NCBI GenBank assembly: GCA_051294375.1
Contig: CM119265.1
Location: 17,325,172-17,389,171, forward strand
Source of the DNA: Paraspadella gotoi
Lineage: Eukaryota > Chaetognatha
Reading direction: 5' to 3'
Length of the DNA stretch: 64,000 bases
Shown here: one piece after another, positions 10,434-30,439 of the stretch
Numbering within the stretch: position 1 is the first letter of the stretch
How the letters are laid out: each line of letters begins with the position of its first letter
Notes under the pieces: model-generated
The model's input: only the letters and a program-made list of their open reading frames with translations
The model's database searches: none
Told to the model about the DNA's origin: nothing
Translations under genes and position numbers: made by a program

Positions 10434-13400
10434 ATGGCGTTAACTAAGGTGGTTCTACAACTTTCATCTTGCGCCATTTTTTTGATAGTTGTCATTTTTT
10501 ATCCTGCAAATTTTTCATTGATCAACGCTAATGGAGTGTCCTTCAAACCTGGAGCGCAAGATTATTTGACTGACCCAGATCCATGCCTAAAATATGGCAG
10601 ATGTAGCCAAATTTGTTTAAAGAAGATTGGGCAGTGTAAATGCTTTGATGGTTTCAATTTAGAGCAGGTCAATCCATCCCAGTGGATTTGCAAGCACAAC
10701 GAAAGCGAGGGAATCTTGTTATCAATGACCGAAAACAACCTTTATGCCCAAGATCTTACAAAGAACATAGCCCACACTATTGCTGTTGGCAATCTTGTTC
10801 CTTATCACGAGTATCTTTTGGAGGATTTACGGAATCGTATGGCCATAGATTATCATGATCATAAAATATATTACTGGGTGGAACAAAAACCTCCACATCT
10901 AGTCAGCATTGAACTAAATAATATAAATGAGGTTGTTCAAGCGATTCCTTTGAACATTTCGCTTCCAAATGTTCAAAATATCAGTGGGTTTGATGTTGAT
11001 TGGATGACAAAGAACTTTTATTTCTCAGATTCTTTGCGAAAAGCAATTACTGTTTGCAATCGACAGTATTCCTGTGTTGACTTAATTTTATTTCAGAACT
11101 ACGCACCTTTTGAAATAATTGTCGACGTTATCAATGCAAAAATATTTTGGGTGGGTGTTCACGATGATGGAACAACCTCTATTGAACGTGCAGAAATGGA
11201 TGGCAGCGGCCTTAAGACTCTTTGCATTAGTCAAAATTATGAAATTCGTTCTCTTGCTTTGGATCCATTTTACAAACTTGTCACATCCGAAAAAAAAAAT
11301 GTTGTAGCTGGCCGATTATACTTCGTGTGTAACAATGGTGGTATTCGCTCAATCGTCACAATTGATTCTGATGGTACTGAATCCCACGTCGTTCTAAGAT
11401 CCAGCTTTTTCACTAATAAGATTCGCTCACTTTCAGTATTTGCTGATCAAATATATGCGGTGAATGACGGATTTGGCGAGGTGAAAAGTAGTGTTGTTAA
11501 GTTTAACAGGTTTTTGCCCCTGGATCAACACATTCTTCCAACTCTAGCTACTAACGTGGTATCTGCGCATATATTTCACCCATCACTACAACCCTTGCCT
11601 GAAAATAATCCTTGTTCAACTTCTCCATGCTCTCACCTTTGTGTTGCTAATTTTGATACCGCTGTCCCAGAGAAACGTTGTGTCTGCCGAACTGGATTTT
11701 TTCTTGATGTTGATGGCGTCACCTGCCAACATGACAATCTTATTATCCTCTCATTGGGCAATAAACTGGTTAAATTTTATCCTCAGATGATTAACAGTCA
11801 GCGGAATTTTCCGTTTCAAGCTAGACCTAATTCGATGAAGATATTAGAATATCTGGGCAATTCTTCTAATAATTTGGTTGAAAGTCTTGGAGAAATTTCT
11901 GCCCTCGCTATAAACCACAAGTATGGTTTTCTTTATTATGCAGATGATCGTTATGACATCATAGGCGCAGTGCAATTGAGAAGCTTTCAATGGCCAAACT
12001 TTTCAATGAATTTTTCACAGCCAGTTGTGAACGAAGGTCTAGTGACAGTCAAAGCACTAGCAGTTGATTGGGTATCAGAACTGCTTTATTGGCTGGAGGC
12101 TGACCTGTTTTTACCAGGATTATGGGTGGCCAATCTCGATGGATCAAATGCTAAACAGCTTATCGGAAAAGAATTGCTATATGAACCAACCTCCTTGGCA
12201 GTGCATCCTCTTAAAGGTTATCTGTTCTTTGCTGAAAAGTTTGGTTTTGGCCGTATTTATCGATGCATCAGGAATGGAACTGCTTGCTTTGCAATCAAAA
12301 TAGCAACTTTATCTCCATCCAATCTTGTAGTTGACATAAAAAGAGATAAAATATTCTGGTCAGATCTTGCAGGGTTTCCAATACAACAAGGACGCATAAA
12401 CAAAATTGGAATAGATGGTAACAAATTTTATACAGTGATTTCCGGTTTGAAAAGGATTGTTTCAATTACATTACTATATGACCGTCTATTTTGGATAGAT
12501 GATACAGAGAACGTGGTACATACAGTGGATACAGATGGGAACAACCATTTGATGATAGAAGCTGGTTTTCACCTTAAAATTACTAACTTAATAGGAATGG
12601 ATGAGGTGCCTCCTTTTGCAGCGTCAGCTTGTTCTTTCAATAATGGTGGTTGCTCTCACCTTTGTATTCCTTTCACACATGATGAATGGTCTTGTCACTG
12701 TCCCTTTGGAATGTCGCTACATGATTCTTCTAAACTATGCTCTTACAAGCAATGCTCAAAAGGCAAGTTTACTTGCAATGATGGGAAGTGTATTCCTGAG
12801 GCTTATCGATGTGACTTTTTTTCCGATTGTGTCGGAGGAGATGACGAAATTGATTGTATCTACACTTGCAATAGTTCTGAGTTTACATGTGATAATGGTC
12901 AATGCACTTGGAGTATTACTGATAAATGCGATGGCTTTATGGATTGTTCGGATGGGTCAGATGAAAAACATTGTGAAAATAGACAATGTAACAGTGGCCT
13001 CAAAAAATGTGATGATGGCGGATGCATCCCAGCTGACTTTTGGTGCGACCGGCAAACAGATTGTAATGATGCATCTGATGAACTAAAATGCGATTATCCT
13101 AAGACACAATGTAGCCTATCTGAGTATTGGTGCGAGTCTATGGGTAAATGCCAGGTTAATTCATGGAAGTGCGATGGGGACTATGATTGCCCTGATATTC
13201 ATAAAAATATAAATATAGATGAAGTCAATTGTACAATTAAAGAGTTTGAACCCTGTAACAAGTTTGAATTTAGATGTCAAAATGATTTGTGCATAAATGA
13301 TACTTTAAAATGTGATGGAAATGAAGACTGTCAATATGGAGAAGATGAAACGGAAGGTTGTGTCAAAGAATGCCTTTATGAAGAATTTACCTGCTTAATA

Positions 13401-16292
13401 GGAGAGTGTCTGGAGATTTCTAAACGTTGTGATTTTAAGGTAGATTGTTCTAACGGTTTAGATGAATTAAACTGCGTTTATCAGTGTTTAGACGACCAAT
13501 TTCTTTGTGGAAATCACTGTTTATCAAATACACTTGTGTGTAATGGCAAAGTAGACTGCGAGAATGGCTTTGATGAAAAAAACTGTACCAGAACTGATAT
13601 GCAGGGAGATTGTCTCAAAGATCAATTCGAGTGTGACAATAGCGAAGCTTGCATTCCACTATCCCAGGTTTGTAATGAAAAATTTGATTGCGCAGATTCT
13701 TCAGATGAAGGTCATTGGTGTCAATCATCCTGCATCCATAATGGTGGATGCCATGGCCTTTGCCAACCATCACCCATCGGTCCAATCTGCTCTTGCAAAG
13801 AAGGATTTCAACTTGGATCGGATGGCAAGCAGTGCCTTGACATAAATGAATGTTTGCTTTCTTTGCATGACTGCAGTCAGCTTTGTTTCAATAGCAAAGG
13901 ATCGTACCATTGTCAATGCTTAGAAGGATATGAAGAATCTTATGCCATCAGTCACGCTGGAACAAATGAGGAATATGTGAACCAAGATGATGTAAATTTA
14001 CATAATCATCTATATTGCAAGGCCAAAGGTCACAGACCTTTTTTGCTGATTGGTCAGGACAAAAAGGTTTTTAAAATCGAGCATGTTGGGTCGGATCTGC
14101 ATGAGGACCACCATGAAACTTATTATTCCAATTTATACATTGAATATAAACTTCCAGAATCAAGATTTGACCTGACAACAACGATGGATTTTGATATAGA
14201 GAACGAAAGAATTATTTGGGGTTTCCACTCTAAAGAATATGTTGGAAGAATTCAAATTGATAATCATTCTGTATTGATTCCCTTCAACATATCATGTTTA
14301 GCATATGACTGGGTCACAAGCAACATTTATATTGGTGACCATAGCGCTAAAGCTATTGGTGTTGTTGCTCCTCGCTATGAATTTCAAACTATCCCCGCCA
14401 TCATAAATAATGTGGATGTACCTCGTTCTATTGCCTTAGACCCTCGCCGAGGGCTTATGTATTGGACGCAGTTTGATGACCAAGGCTCTAACAGTGGTAT
14501 ATTTCAGTCGTCCATGGATGGTGTTGACATTGTAAATCTGGGAGTTGTTTCCAACACAGATCGTCCTTCTGGATTGGCGATTGATTTCGCTAGAGATAGA
14601 CTGCTTTGGGTTAACCAATGGACTGGCGTTATTATGTATGCAACTATTGCGAACCACTCGGTTTCTCCCACAGTCCTAAAAACTATGGCTACTTACGGCC
14701 CTACCCAATTAGACGTTTTTGAAGATTATGTTTACATTCTTAATGATTTATTTCATCGTGTGCTTCAATTTCATATCCATCATAAAGAGGAGGAAATAAA
14801 TCTCCATCAAATGTCTTGGTTGGAACCTGCTCCTTATGCCATCAAGGTTGTGCATCCTTACCGTCAGCCATCGGCTCATAATTATTGTGAGTTTCAGCCT
14901 TGCTCGATGGTTTGCGTTTTGTCATCTACATCGTTTTCATGTCCGGGTGAAGGAAACGTTGTGAAAGCCCTTATGTTGAGCAAGACTACTCAGAAAACTG
15001 TCAAGGAATCTCCAACAACTACATATCCTGCATCTTCATTATCTACCTCAACGGCATATTCTGCACCATCATCTACCACAACTACATATCCTGCATCTTC
15101 ATCATCTACCACAACCACATATCCTGCATCTTCATCATCTACGACAACCACAAAAACATCTACTGTTTTAACTTCTACGACTAATTTGCCAACTGTCGTT
15201 AAAGTTACGTCCACTACTCCAACTAGAACTTCGCCCATTCAGAAGCACTCGCCCATGTTTTGCCATCCAAATCCGTGTACTAATGGTGCTCAGTGTACGG
15301 AAAGTTTTGATCACGGATTTAACTGCGACTGCGTCGTAGGATATCACGGGCGTTTTTGCGAATTTTATGATCAGATAACGAATCCAGAATTAGGAGTCGG
15401 CTCTACATTTATCCCTCGTCAAAAAGTACCCACTTCCACCTTTCACGACACTTTTATCTCACCTAGGAGTCTTATTCCGACCAACTCTACTCGGCTCTTC
15501 GCCACAAAGGCGATTCCCACTGACGATAATAATACTAACTCTGCTTACAAGGCTGGCAAAGCTTTATCCTCAGGGTTGGATGTGAGCGTAATAATTTGTA
15601 TCGTTTTAGGAATCATCTTGCTAGCATTACTCATCGGAATATTCATTTACGTTAAAAATCATAAACAAAGTATTTTACAAAATCAAATATTCGTCAGATT
15701 TCGTCGTCCCAATACTCAAACGTTGGACAACGATGACAGCGTGGATCTTGGTGATCGCAACAACAACTTTTCATTAGGGGCAGAGTCATTGGCTCAAGTC
15801 ATCAAACAGAAAAAAGGAAAAAATCGCTTAAGAAAAATGATGGTTTCTTTGGAAAAAGGAATTGTTGAGTGCAGAGATAAAATGATATCTAATTTCAAAG
15901 ATGATCCTCTAACGGCGTCGTTAGAGGAAAATCCTAACCAAGATCCCTTGTGGCACACCAATGTCGAAGATGTCCCCACAGTTCGCGTGAGCTCCTCGCC
16001 CGCTGTGCTTCCTGTCGCTACTGGTTTCGATTTTAACTGTCAGCAACCTGTGAACCCGCCCCGAACTATTCTTAAGGTTTTTCAGGAGAACCCCGAAATT
16101 ACTAACGTGAGTCGTTTGCCAACGCCGGTAAAGCGATCGATGTTGAAAAAGTTCCCCGCTCCTAGTAAAAACGACCTTGAAATCTTGTCTCCTTATTTGA
16201 CTCCCGCCTGCAGCGAAAGCGAAGACGACGACGACAGCTGGAGCTATATCATTGACGAGGTCAATCCTGAATCGCAAAGGTTGTTGATTTAA
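10434..16292 (+). CDS. LDL-receptor-related protein, single exon
   Basis: Large type I endocytic or signalling receptor of about 1952 residues. An upstream in-frame ATG at 10377 is possible. The ATG at 10434 is preferred because it has A at -3 and G at +4, lies 22 bases after a splice acceptor and is followed at once by a hydrophobic signal peptide. Order: EGF-like (about 50-87), YWTD propeller, EGF (about 390), second propeller, EGF (about 730), eight LDLa cysteine modules (about 775-1098) with DGSDE-type calcium motifs, two EGF modules including a calcium-binding DINEC, third propeller (about 1200-1480), a Thr/Ser-rich mucin stretch (about 1516-1602), EGF, one membrane helix (about 1717-1740) and a tail of about 212 residues. 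The tail has no NPxY but ends ESQRLLI, an acidic dileucine signal. No introns, unusual for the family. It does not match one vertebrate LRP in layout. Confidence 0.93.
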   Translation: MALTKVVLQLSSCAIFLIVVIFYPANFSLINANGVSFKPGAQDYLTDPDPCLKYGRCSQICLKKIGQCKCFDGFNLEQVNPSQWICKHNESEGILLSMTENNLYAQDLTKNIAHTIAVGNLVPYHEYLLEDLRNRMAIDYHDHKIYYWVEQKPPHLVSIELNNINEVVQAIPLNISLPNVQNISGFDVDWMTKNFYFSDSLRKAITVCNRQYSCVDLILFQNYAPFEIIVDVINAKIFWVGVHDDGTTSIERAEMDGSGLKTLCISQNYEIRSLALDPFYKLVTSEKKNVVAGRLYFVCNNGGIRSIVTIDSDGTESHVVLRSSFFTNKIRSLSVFADQIYAVNDGFGEVKSSVVKFNRFLPLDQHILPTLATNVVSAHIFHPSLQPLPENNPCSTSPCSHLCVANFDTAVPEKRCVCRTGFFLDVDGVTCQHDNLIILSLGNKLVKFYPQMINSQRNFPFQARPNSMKILEYLGNSSNNLVESLGEISALAINHKYGFLYYADDRYDIIGAVQLRSFQWPNFSMNFSQPVVNEGLVTVKALAVDWVSELLYWLEADLFLPGLWVANLDGSNAKQLIGKELLYEPTSLAVHPLKGYLFFAEKFGFGRIYRCIRNGTACFAIKIATLSPSNLVVDIKRDKIFWSDLAGFPIQQGRINKIGIDGNKFYTVISGLKRIVSITLLYDRLFWIDDTENVVHTVDTDGNNHLMIEAGFHLKITNLIGMDEVPPFAASACSFNNGGCSHLCIPFTHDEWSCHCPFGMSLHDSSKLCSYKQCSKGKFTCNDGKCIPEAYRCDFFSDCVGGDDEIDCIYTCNSSEFTCDNGQCTWSITDKCDGFMDCSDGSDEKHCENRQCNSGLKKCDDGGCIPADFWCDRQTDCNDASDELKCDYPKTQCSLSEYWCESMGKCQVNSWKCDGDYDCPDIHKNINIDEVNCTIKEFEPCNKFEFRCQNDLCINDTLKCDGNEDCQYGEDETEGCVKECLYEEFTCLIGECLEISKRCDFKVDCSNGLDELNCVYQCLDDQFLCGNHCLSNTLVCNGKVDCENGFDEKNCTRTDMQGDCLKDQFECDNSEACIPLSQVCNEKFDCADSSDEGHWCQSSCIHNGGCHGLCQPSPIGPICSCKEGFQLGSDGKQCLDINECLLSLHDCSQLCFNSKGSYHCQCLEGYEESYAISHAGTNEEYVNQDDVNLHNHLYCKAKGHRPFLLIGQDKKVFKIEHVGSDLHEDHHETYYSNLYIEYKLPESRFDLTTTMDFDIENERIIWGFHSKEYVGRIQIDNHSVLIPFNISCLAYDWVTSNIYIGDHSAKAIGVVAPRYEFQTIPAIINNVDVPRSIALDPRRGLMYWTQFDDQGSNSGIFQSSMDGVDIVNLGVVSNTDRPSGLAIDFARDRLLWVNQWTGVIMYATIANHSVSPTVLKTMATYGPTQLDVFEDYVYILNDLFHRVLQFHIHHKEEEINLHQMSWLEPAPYAIKVVHPYRQPSAHNYCEFQPCSMVCVLSSTSFSCPGEGNVVKALMLSKTTQKTVKESPTTTYPASSLSTSTAYSAPSSTTTTYPASSSSTTTTYPASSSSTTTTKTSTVLTSTTNLPTVVKVTSTTPTRTSPIQKHSPMFCHPNPCTNGAQCTESFDHGFNCDCVVGYHGRFCEFYDQITNPELGVGSTFIPRQKVPTSTFHDTFISPRSLIPTNSTRLFATKAIPTDDNNTNSAYKAGKALSSGLDVSVIICIVLGIILLALLIGIFIYVKNHKQSILQNQIFVRFRRPNTQTLDNDDSVDLGDRNNNFSLGAESLAQVIKQKKGKNRLRKMMVSLEKGIVECRDKMISNFKDDPLTASLEENPNQDPLWHTNVEDVPTVRVSSSPAVLPVATGFDFNCQQPVNPPRTILKVFQENPEITNVSRLPTPVKRSMLKKFPAPSKNDLEILSPYLTPACSESEDDDDSWSYIIDEVNPESQRLLI
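15000..15155 (+). repeat. In-frame tandem repeat encoding mucin-like segment
   Basis: Repeats of about 33 bases encode variants of TTTTYPASSSS within the LRP stalk. The two central units (about 15075-15145) are nearly identical. They should be O-glycosylated and may vary in copy number between individuals. Confidence 0.8.
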
Positions 16293-16802
16293 ACTTTATA
16301 TTCCATTCCATTTTTTTATGAAACTCGTTCCATACCTCAAACTATAGATTTTAAGCAGGACATTTACGGATATTGTTCTCAACTGACTTTTTTACTCTCA
16401 AAATTTAAAAAAATATAATTGAATTTGTTGTATTGCTAAATCATGAATTTTCATTCGAATTCCACGCCTATTTTTAATTTTATGAAGAACCTAATTAACT
16501 CGTTTACAAATAACTATTACATATTCCATGTTTTCTTTAATCATGAATATAACTATGCTTATCAATCATATATATATTAACTTACGTCGTTTTGTAGCAA
16601 CCCAGTCCTTTTAAAGATGATTCGAGGCGCTCAACTATTTGTGACTTATTTTGTTTTTCGAGGAGCTGAAATTTTTGAAGCTGTTAAAGTGATTTTAAAA
16701 CGATATCGGGCGAAAAAACACTTTCGTCTTAACGAAAACGAGTTATCTAAAAAATATATGTATTAAACACGAGTTTTTGTTAAATGATTTACCATTTATT
16801 AG
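16293..16802. other. Intergenic DNA between LRP and Maelstrom
   Basis: About 510 bases without a supported gene. It contains the LRP 3' end and the Maelstrom upstream region, closing with an acceptor-like TTTATTAG at 16802. No HMG-box coding sequence was found here. Confidence 0.5.
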
Positions 16803-16823
16803 GTCTTAAAAATAGGTAAGATC

Positions 16824-19800
16824 ATGGCGTTTCACCGACAATTTGAGATGTACAAAAGTTTAAAGAAGCGTTTCGAAAGAGTGCCCTTGGAAATTGTTCT
16901 CGCCGAGCGGATGAAGCTTATTTCCTTTCAATGGGCGGCGAATTCCGCGGATCGCTATTTTCCCAACGAGGCTGCTTTCGTTCGCTTTTCTTTTCGTGAC
17001 GGCGTCGACTTTGACAACAATTTTTTGATTGACATGAAGCCGTTTCAAATTCCGTCAGGATGCAGCGCTGAGTTGATGGATCGGTATCAGGAGATTCATC
17101 TCATCCCCTATGACGGGGCGGAGGAAAAGGCTCTTGGTGCATCGAACGACTACGCCAGGATTCTCGAAGCACTGCTCGGGGGCGACGAGTCCTTGCTCTG
17201 TCTCGCGGACGAAACCATTTTTCTGAAGAAATGTGTGAAGCAAATGCTCGACTTCCTCGACGAAGACTCCCGAGCTACGTTTGAAAAACGCTTGGAAAAT
17301 ATTTTCCGTTTCGAGGATTTGGCCTTTCTCATCCAGCGAGATTTTCAACAGACAGTCTCTATTGACTGTAGCGAAAATATAATGACAGAGATAAAACTGG
17401 CTAATATTTTTTATATAATGTAGTTAAACTAGTTATTTATTGTATATTTTATTAATTTTTTAAAAAAATATTCATATTTTCGGTACAGTTATAATAGAAG
17501 AGGTACGCAGCGCGCTCGAGGAGAAGGTGAATTGGCGCTCATGCGGTTGTCCCTTCCACAAAGAGGTGGAGGAGGTTCACGCGGAGTGCACTCTGATGAA
17601 GGCACACGCCTCGCTTCACTTGATCTTTGATCGTTTTTCCAGCCCGCTTGGAATCAAACTGACCGACCGTCATTATCCCGTCAAACCACCAGGGAAAATA
17701 AGGTGAGAGATCTTGAGTTTGTTCCAGAATTATGATTGAGTTTTTTTTTTATCTCGCCTGACGGACTTGACCCGTCTTGGGCGAGATTTAGGTTAACTTT
17801 GGCTTTTTAGAGATTTCGTCGTTGTTGTCGTCACTCTTTTGTACATTTGGATATTATAAAAGTATAATTAAAAAATTTAGATATGGTTTTTTATTCTCAA
17901 GATATTTTAAAATGGTGTTTTTTATTGATACAAGTATTTGTTTTTGAATTCCATTCATATTATGTTTAGTTGTAATATACAAATAAGAAAATATTAAAAA
18001 AAAAAAAAATTTATGTCGGTCTTTTTTTTTTTTTTTGTCGCTGCTTCTTTTGTTTCATCCAAAAATGTAGCGGCTGAAACTGTCTCTTTCACTCTTTTTC
18101 TCTCTCTTTTTATTTTTTGTTTAAAAAAAATCAGATCCAACGTTGAGCAAAAGTTTATGTCTAACAATTTGTGATGTTAAACATTGTATTCGCGCATATT
18201 ATCATTTTACCATATTATCATATTATCGTAACAAAGTTATCCCAGGTCGAATGTTTCTTGGTCATTTTTGCTGACCATTACGGGTCACAAAGTAAAAAGA
18301 CTTCACCGTTGTCTTCGTCGTTGTAATCGTCGTCGTTGTTTTTGTTTGAATTATTTGAACTCCGAAAATATCATCCCATCAATCAATCATTCTTTTTCAT
18401 CGCATCAATCCATAAAACATTATAATTGCATCAATGAATAATTTATCATTGTATCACTCAATAATTCGTTAATTTTGTATCACTCAATAATTCGCTATCA
18501 TCGCATCAATCAAAAATTCGTTATCTTCGCCACGTATGAACCTTAGATCGATTTAATTAACAGAAAAAGACGAATCGATAGACATGCTCCTTCGAGGTCT
18601 ACGAACATTTCTCCCGGTCAAAATTGAATCTACTGTATTTAAAGCAAATAAGTAAAATTATGTATTCATCCTGATGCATTTTTTAAGACCTTTCAGATGA
18701 ACCCATTCTCATCATTTTAAGATAATTAATTCACGAGATAATCGACTTACAAGTAATATTTTCATATTTCTTTATTATTTATTTCTTTTATATTTATAAT
18801 CATTTATTCTTATAATTGTACAAAATTATTCAATAGAATTTATTAGAATCTACTCCTGTTTATAAAAAGTAAAATTAAATAGTCTAAAGCTTTTTTGTGA
18901 TTAAACAAAATAAGGACAAATGAGAAAAAATAATAAAATAAATTTTAACATTATTCGTTATTATTGCTTTAAATAACCTTTTAGATTTAATTTTTTCCCA
19001 AATATCTTTCATTATGTATTTATCCTGATGCATTTTTCAAGACCTTTCAGATAAACCCAATTTAACTTAGTGTAGTAAATAAATTAAATATGAAATAAAA
19101 CTTATATACAAAATGACGTATTTTTGATATTAAAAGTAAGGTGGTGCGGGGTAATTCGGAACACTTTTGTAAATAAACTTTTCGCTTAATAAATTTATTT
19201 TGAAAAAAAATTATGGTGATATGGAGGACCTTTTAGAAAAGTGTCACCGCTACCAGTTGATCTATTCGTAAGTGGTTAAAAATATTTTTAATACTATGTT
19301 TTTATTTCAGAAAAATTATTGAATGACAATAGATACAAAATTTATACATATTTTTTGATTTATAATATTTTTAACAAAGTTTTTTATTTTTTATGCTTAG
19401 CAAAGTTTTTAATTTTATACAACGATTTTATATAATTAGATGCAGACATGTTTCGGCTTATTAAATAAAATCGTTGTACAAAATTAAAAACTTTGCTAAT
19501 CTCTCCAAAACAATGAAAGAAAGGATTACACCATGAATATTTTCATGCTATAAAATCATGAGGCAACACAGAACACTAACTTTACAAGTCTTCCGTTTTA
19601 CCCCAATTTAATTGTAGCTAAGAAAAATATAATTGAATTATCTTTTCCAAATAATCTTGTTAAATAATACTGACAGAGGTTTGAAAACTGTTACTCAAAG
19701 ATAAAATTTGACTAGTAGCTTTGAAATTACAACAGCTGCTGCAGCAGCAGCCGAATGCTATAACTTTAATAATGGAAAGTTAACTTAGTGAAATATTTAA

Positions 19801-20756
19801 TGCACTAAAAAAATTTTACAATATTGTTACACAATTTTTATCTCGCGAGACGGGCTTTGATGTTGGTTCGCTTCTGCTTCTTTATAATGGTCGTCGTTGT
19901 CACGCTTTTTTATAATTGGAAATTGTAAAAGTGTGTAACCATAGGAAGCTAAAAATTTAGAATAGCTTCTAATCAGCAAGATATTTTTGATTCTTATGTT
20001 TCATATTGTTACATGCATTTGTTTGTTTTATTTGCAAAACAATTATATCTATTTTTATATAAATTTTTTTACAAATTTCGATTGATTCTTATAAAAGTAT
20101 TATATCATAGGAAGTTGAAAATTTAGATATGGCTTCTCATCATCAAGATCTTTTAGAATCACACGTTTCATATTGCTACACGCATTTGTTTTTATTTACA
20201 AAACAATTTTATATAAACACTACTATATTACGAATTACGTTAAAGTCAGTGTTCTGAATAACCCCGCACTACCCTATAATAATGATTTATTGGTGTCACT
20301 CGCGAACGGACATAGGGTATTTAATGATTACGTTTATTTATTTAAACGTGCTTCTAAAAATATTAATGCTTTTTCATCGTCTTTTGAGGTCGTGGAATTG
20401 CTCGTGCAGTCGAGACGCGTCAAGATCCTTGAATACGGATGAGAAAAAAAAGTACGTGAGATCGACGGCGATCGACGCCTCGGGAGATGGTCCTGCCAAG
20501 AAATTAACGCCCTTGATGAAGCACGAAAGATATTTAGGTAATTTTGGACACTATTGCATTGAATTTCAGTTTAATACAGGCTTTATAATTATATTTGACA
20601 GATTTTCTACAGAAAGATAGATCGGAAGAACTCTGTACATCTTGTCAAGAGAATTGTCAAGCGGCTAAGGGTTACGGACCCGGGAGCGGAAAACGCGGCG
20701 AATCTCTGAGGCCAGACAAACCAAAGGGCCGAGGCACTCTCTTGTATGATTTTTAA
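16824..20756 (+). CDS. MAEL: Maelstrom (MAEL domain protein)
   Basis: piRNA-pathway protein that helps silence transposons in germ cells. Four exons are modelled: 16824-17367, 17489-17702, 20389-20537 and 20617-20756 (348 residues). The MAEL domain is visible: VRFSFRDGV, then IPSGCSAE, IHLIPYDGAEEKALG and, in exon 2, NWRSCGCPFHKEVEEVHAEC, which supplies the Cys/His positions typical of the RNase H-like fold. The end is GRGTLLYDF. No HMG box precedes the domain, although most animal Maelstrom proteins have one. The start ATG has a good context and lies 21 bases after an acceptor-like TAG. The exon 1 donor and exon 3 acceptor are less certain: exon 3 could start a few codons later at a CAG. Intron 2 is 2.7 kb and full of repeats. 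Confidence 0.82.
18375..18535. repeat. Minisatellite, unit about 26 bases
   Basis: Roughly six imperfect units built on (C/T)ATCA(A/C)TCAATAATTCGTTA with a TATC(A/G)TCG-like join, inside Maelstrom intron 2. Confidence 0.65.
19399..19497. repeat. Hairpin repeat with GAAACATGTC motif
   Basis: Arms of about 33 bases (AGCAAAGTTTTTAATTTT... and its inverse) flank a loop that on the minus strand reads AAGCCGAAACATGTC. That is the 3' part of the hammerhead-like core seen near 31.4 and 32.25 kb. It is probably a truncated member of the same family. Confidence 0.6.
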
Positions 20757-21172
20757 TAATTGTAATTTTTTTTCTTTCTCTTTATTTCTTCAGTTACGAT
20801 TGCGTTTTTCGAAAACCATTTGGTTTTGCCCGCTCCCATAGCAACCAGTCTGAGGCAATGCGCCGCGATGATTTTATTTCGTTAGTTAATCAAACTTACT
20901 ATGTATTTAATTTTTATTATTTTAGCTTTAGTTAAAAAAAAAAAATGTGTGGAGCTTTCAAGTCGATAGTTCGTTAATTTTACGATGTTAGCCTTGAATT
21001 GTACTAATATCGAAAATTCGAAGAAATAAAGTGAGAATCAAAACAATCGGAACAGAGCAAACACATGCGCCATCAGACTAAGCGCTTTCTTCCAGGGGTG
21101 ATGTTCTCATTTTGCAGAGGCTTTTTCTTTAATATCTTTGTTCATTTTTATTCAAATTAACTTTACTTGCAG
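20757..21172. other. Intergenic DNA between Maelstrom and BRWD
   Basis: No gene was recognised in about 415 bases. It ends with a T-rich run and TTGCAG (21167-21172), an acceptor 44 bases before the BRWD start. Confidence 0.5.
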
Positions 21173-21216
21173 GAAGTTGTCATTTTCGGTTGTAACTGTA
21201 ATGTTAATTTTAAACG

Positions 21217-30439
<9,223 letters not shown>

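Larger units (their letters stand above)
17740..20215. repeat. Degenerate repeated blocks in Maelstrom intron 2
   Basis: At least three related segments (about 17749-18010, 19840-20045 and 20085-20215) share ATAAAAGTAT, TTTAGATATGG(C/T)TT and CAAGAT(A/C)TTTTA blocks. Two start near a TCTCGC motif. A separate pair, 18662-18712 and 19013-19063, repeats CCTGATGCATTTTT(T/C)AAGACC. These look like old dispersed repeats of unknown class. Confidence 0.5.
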
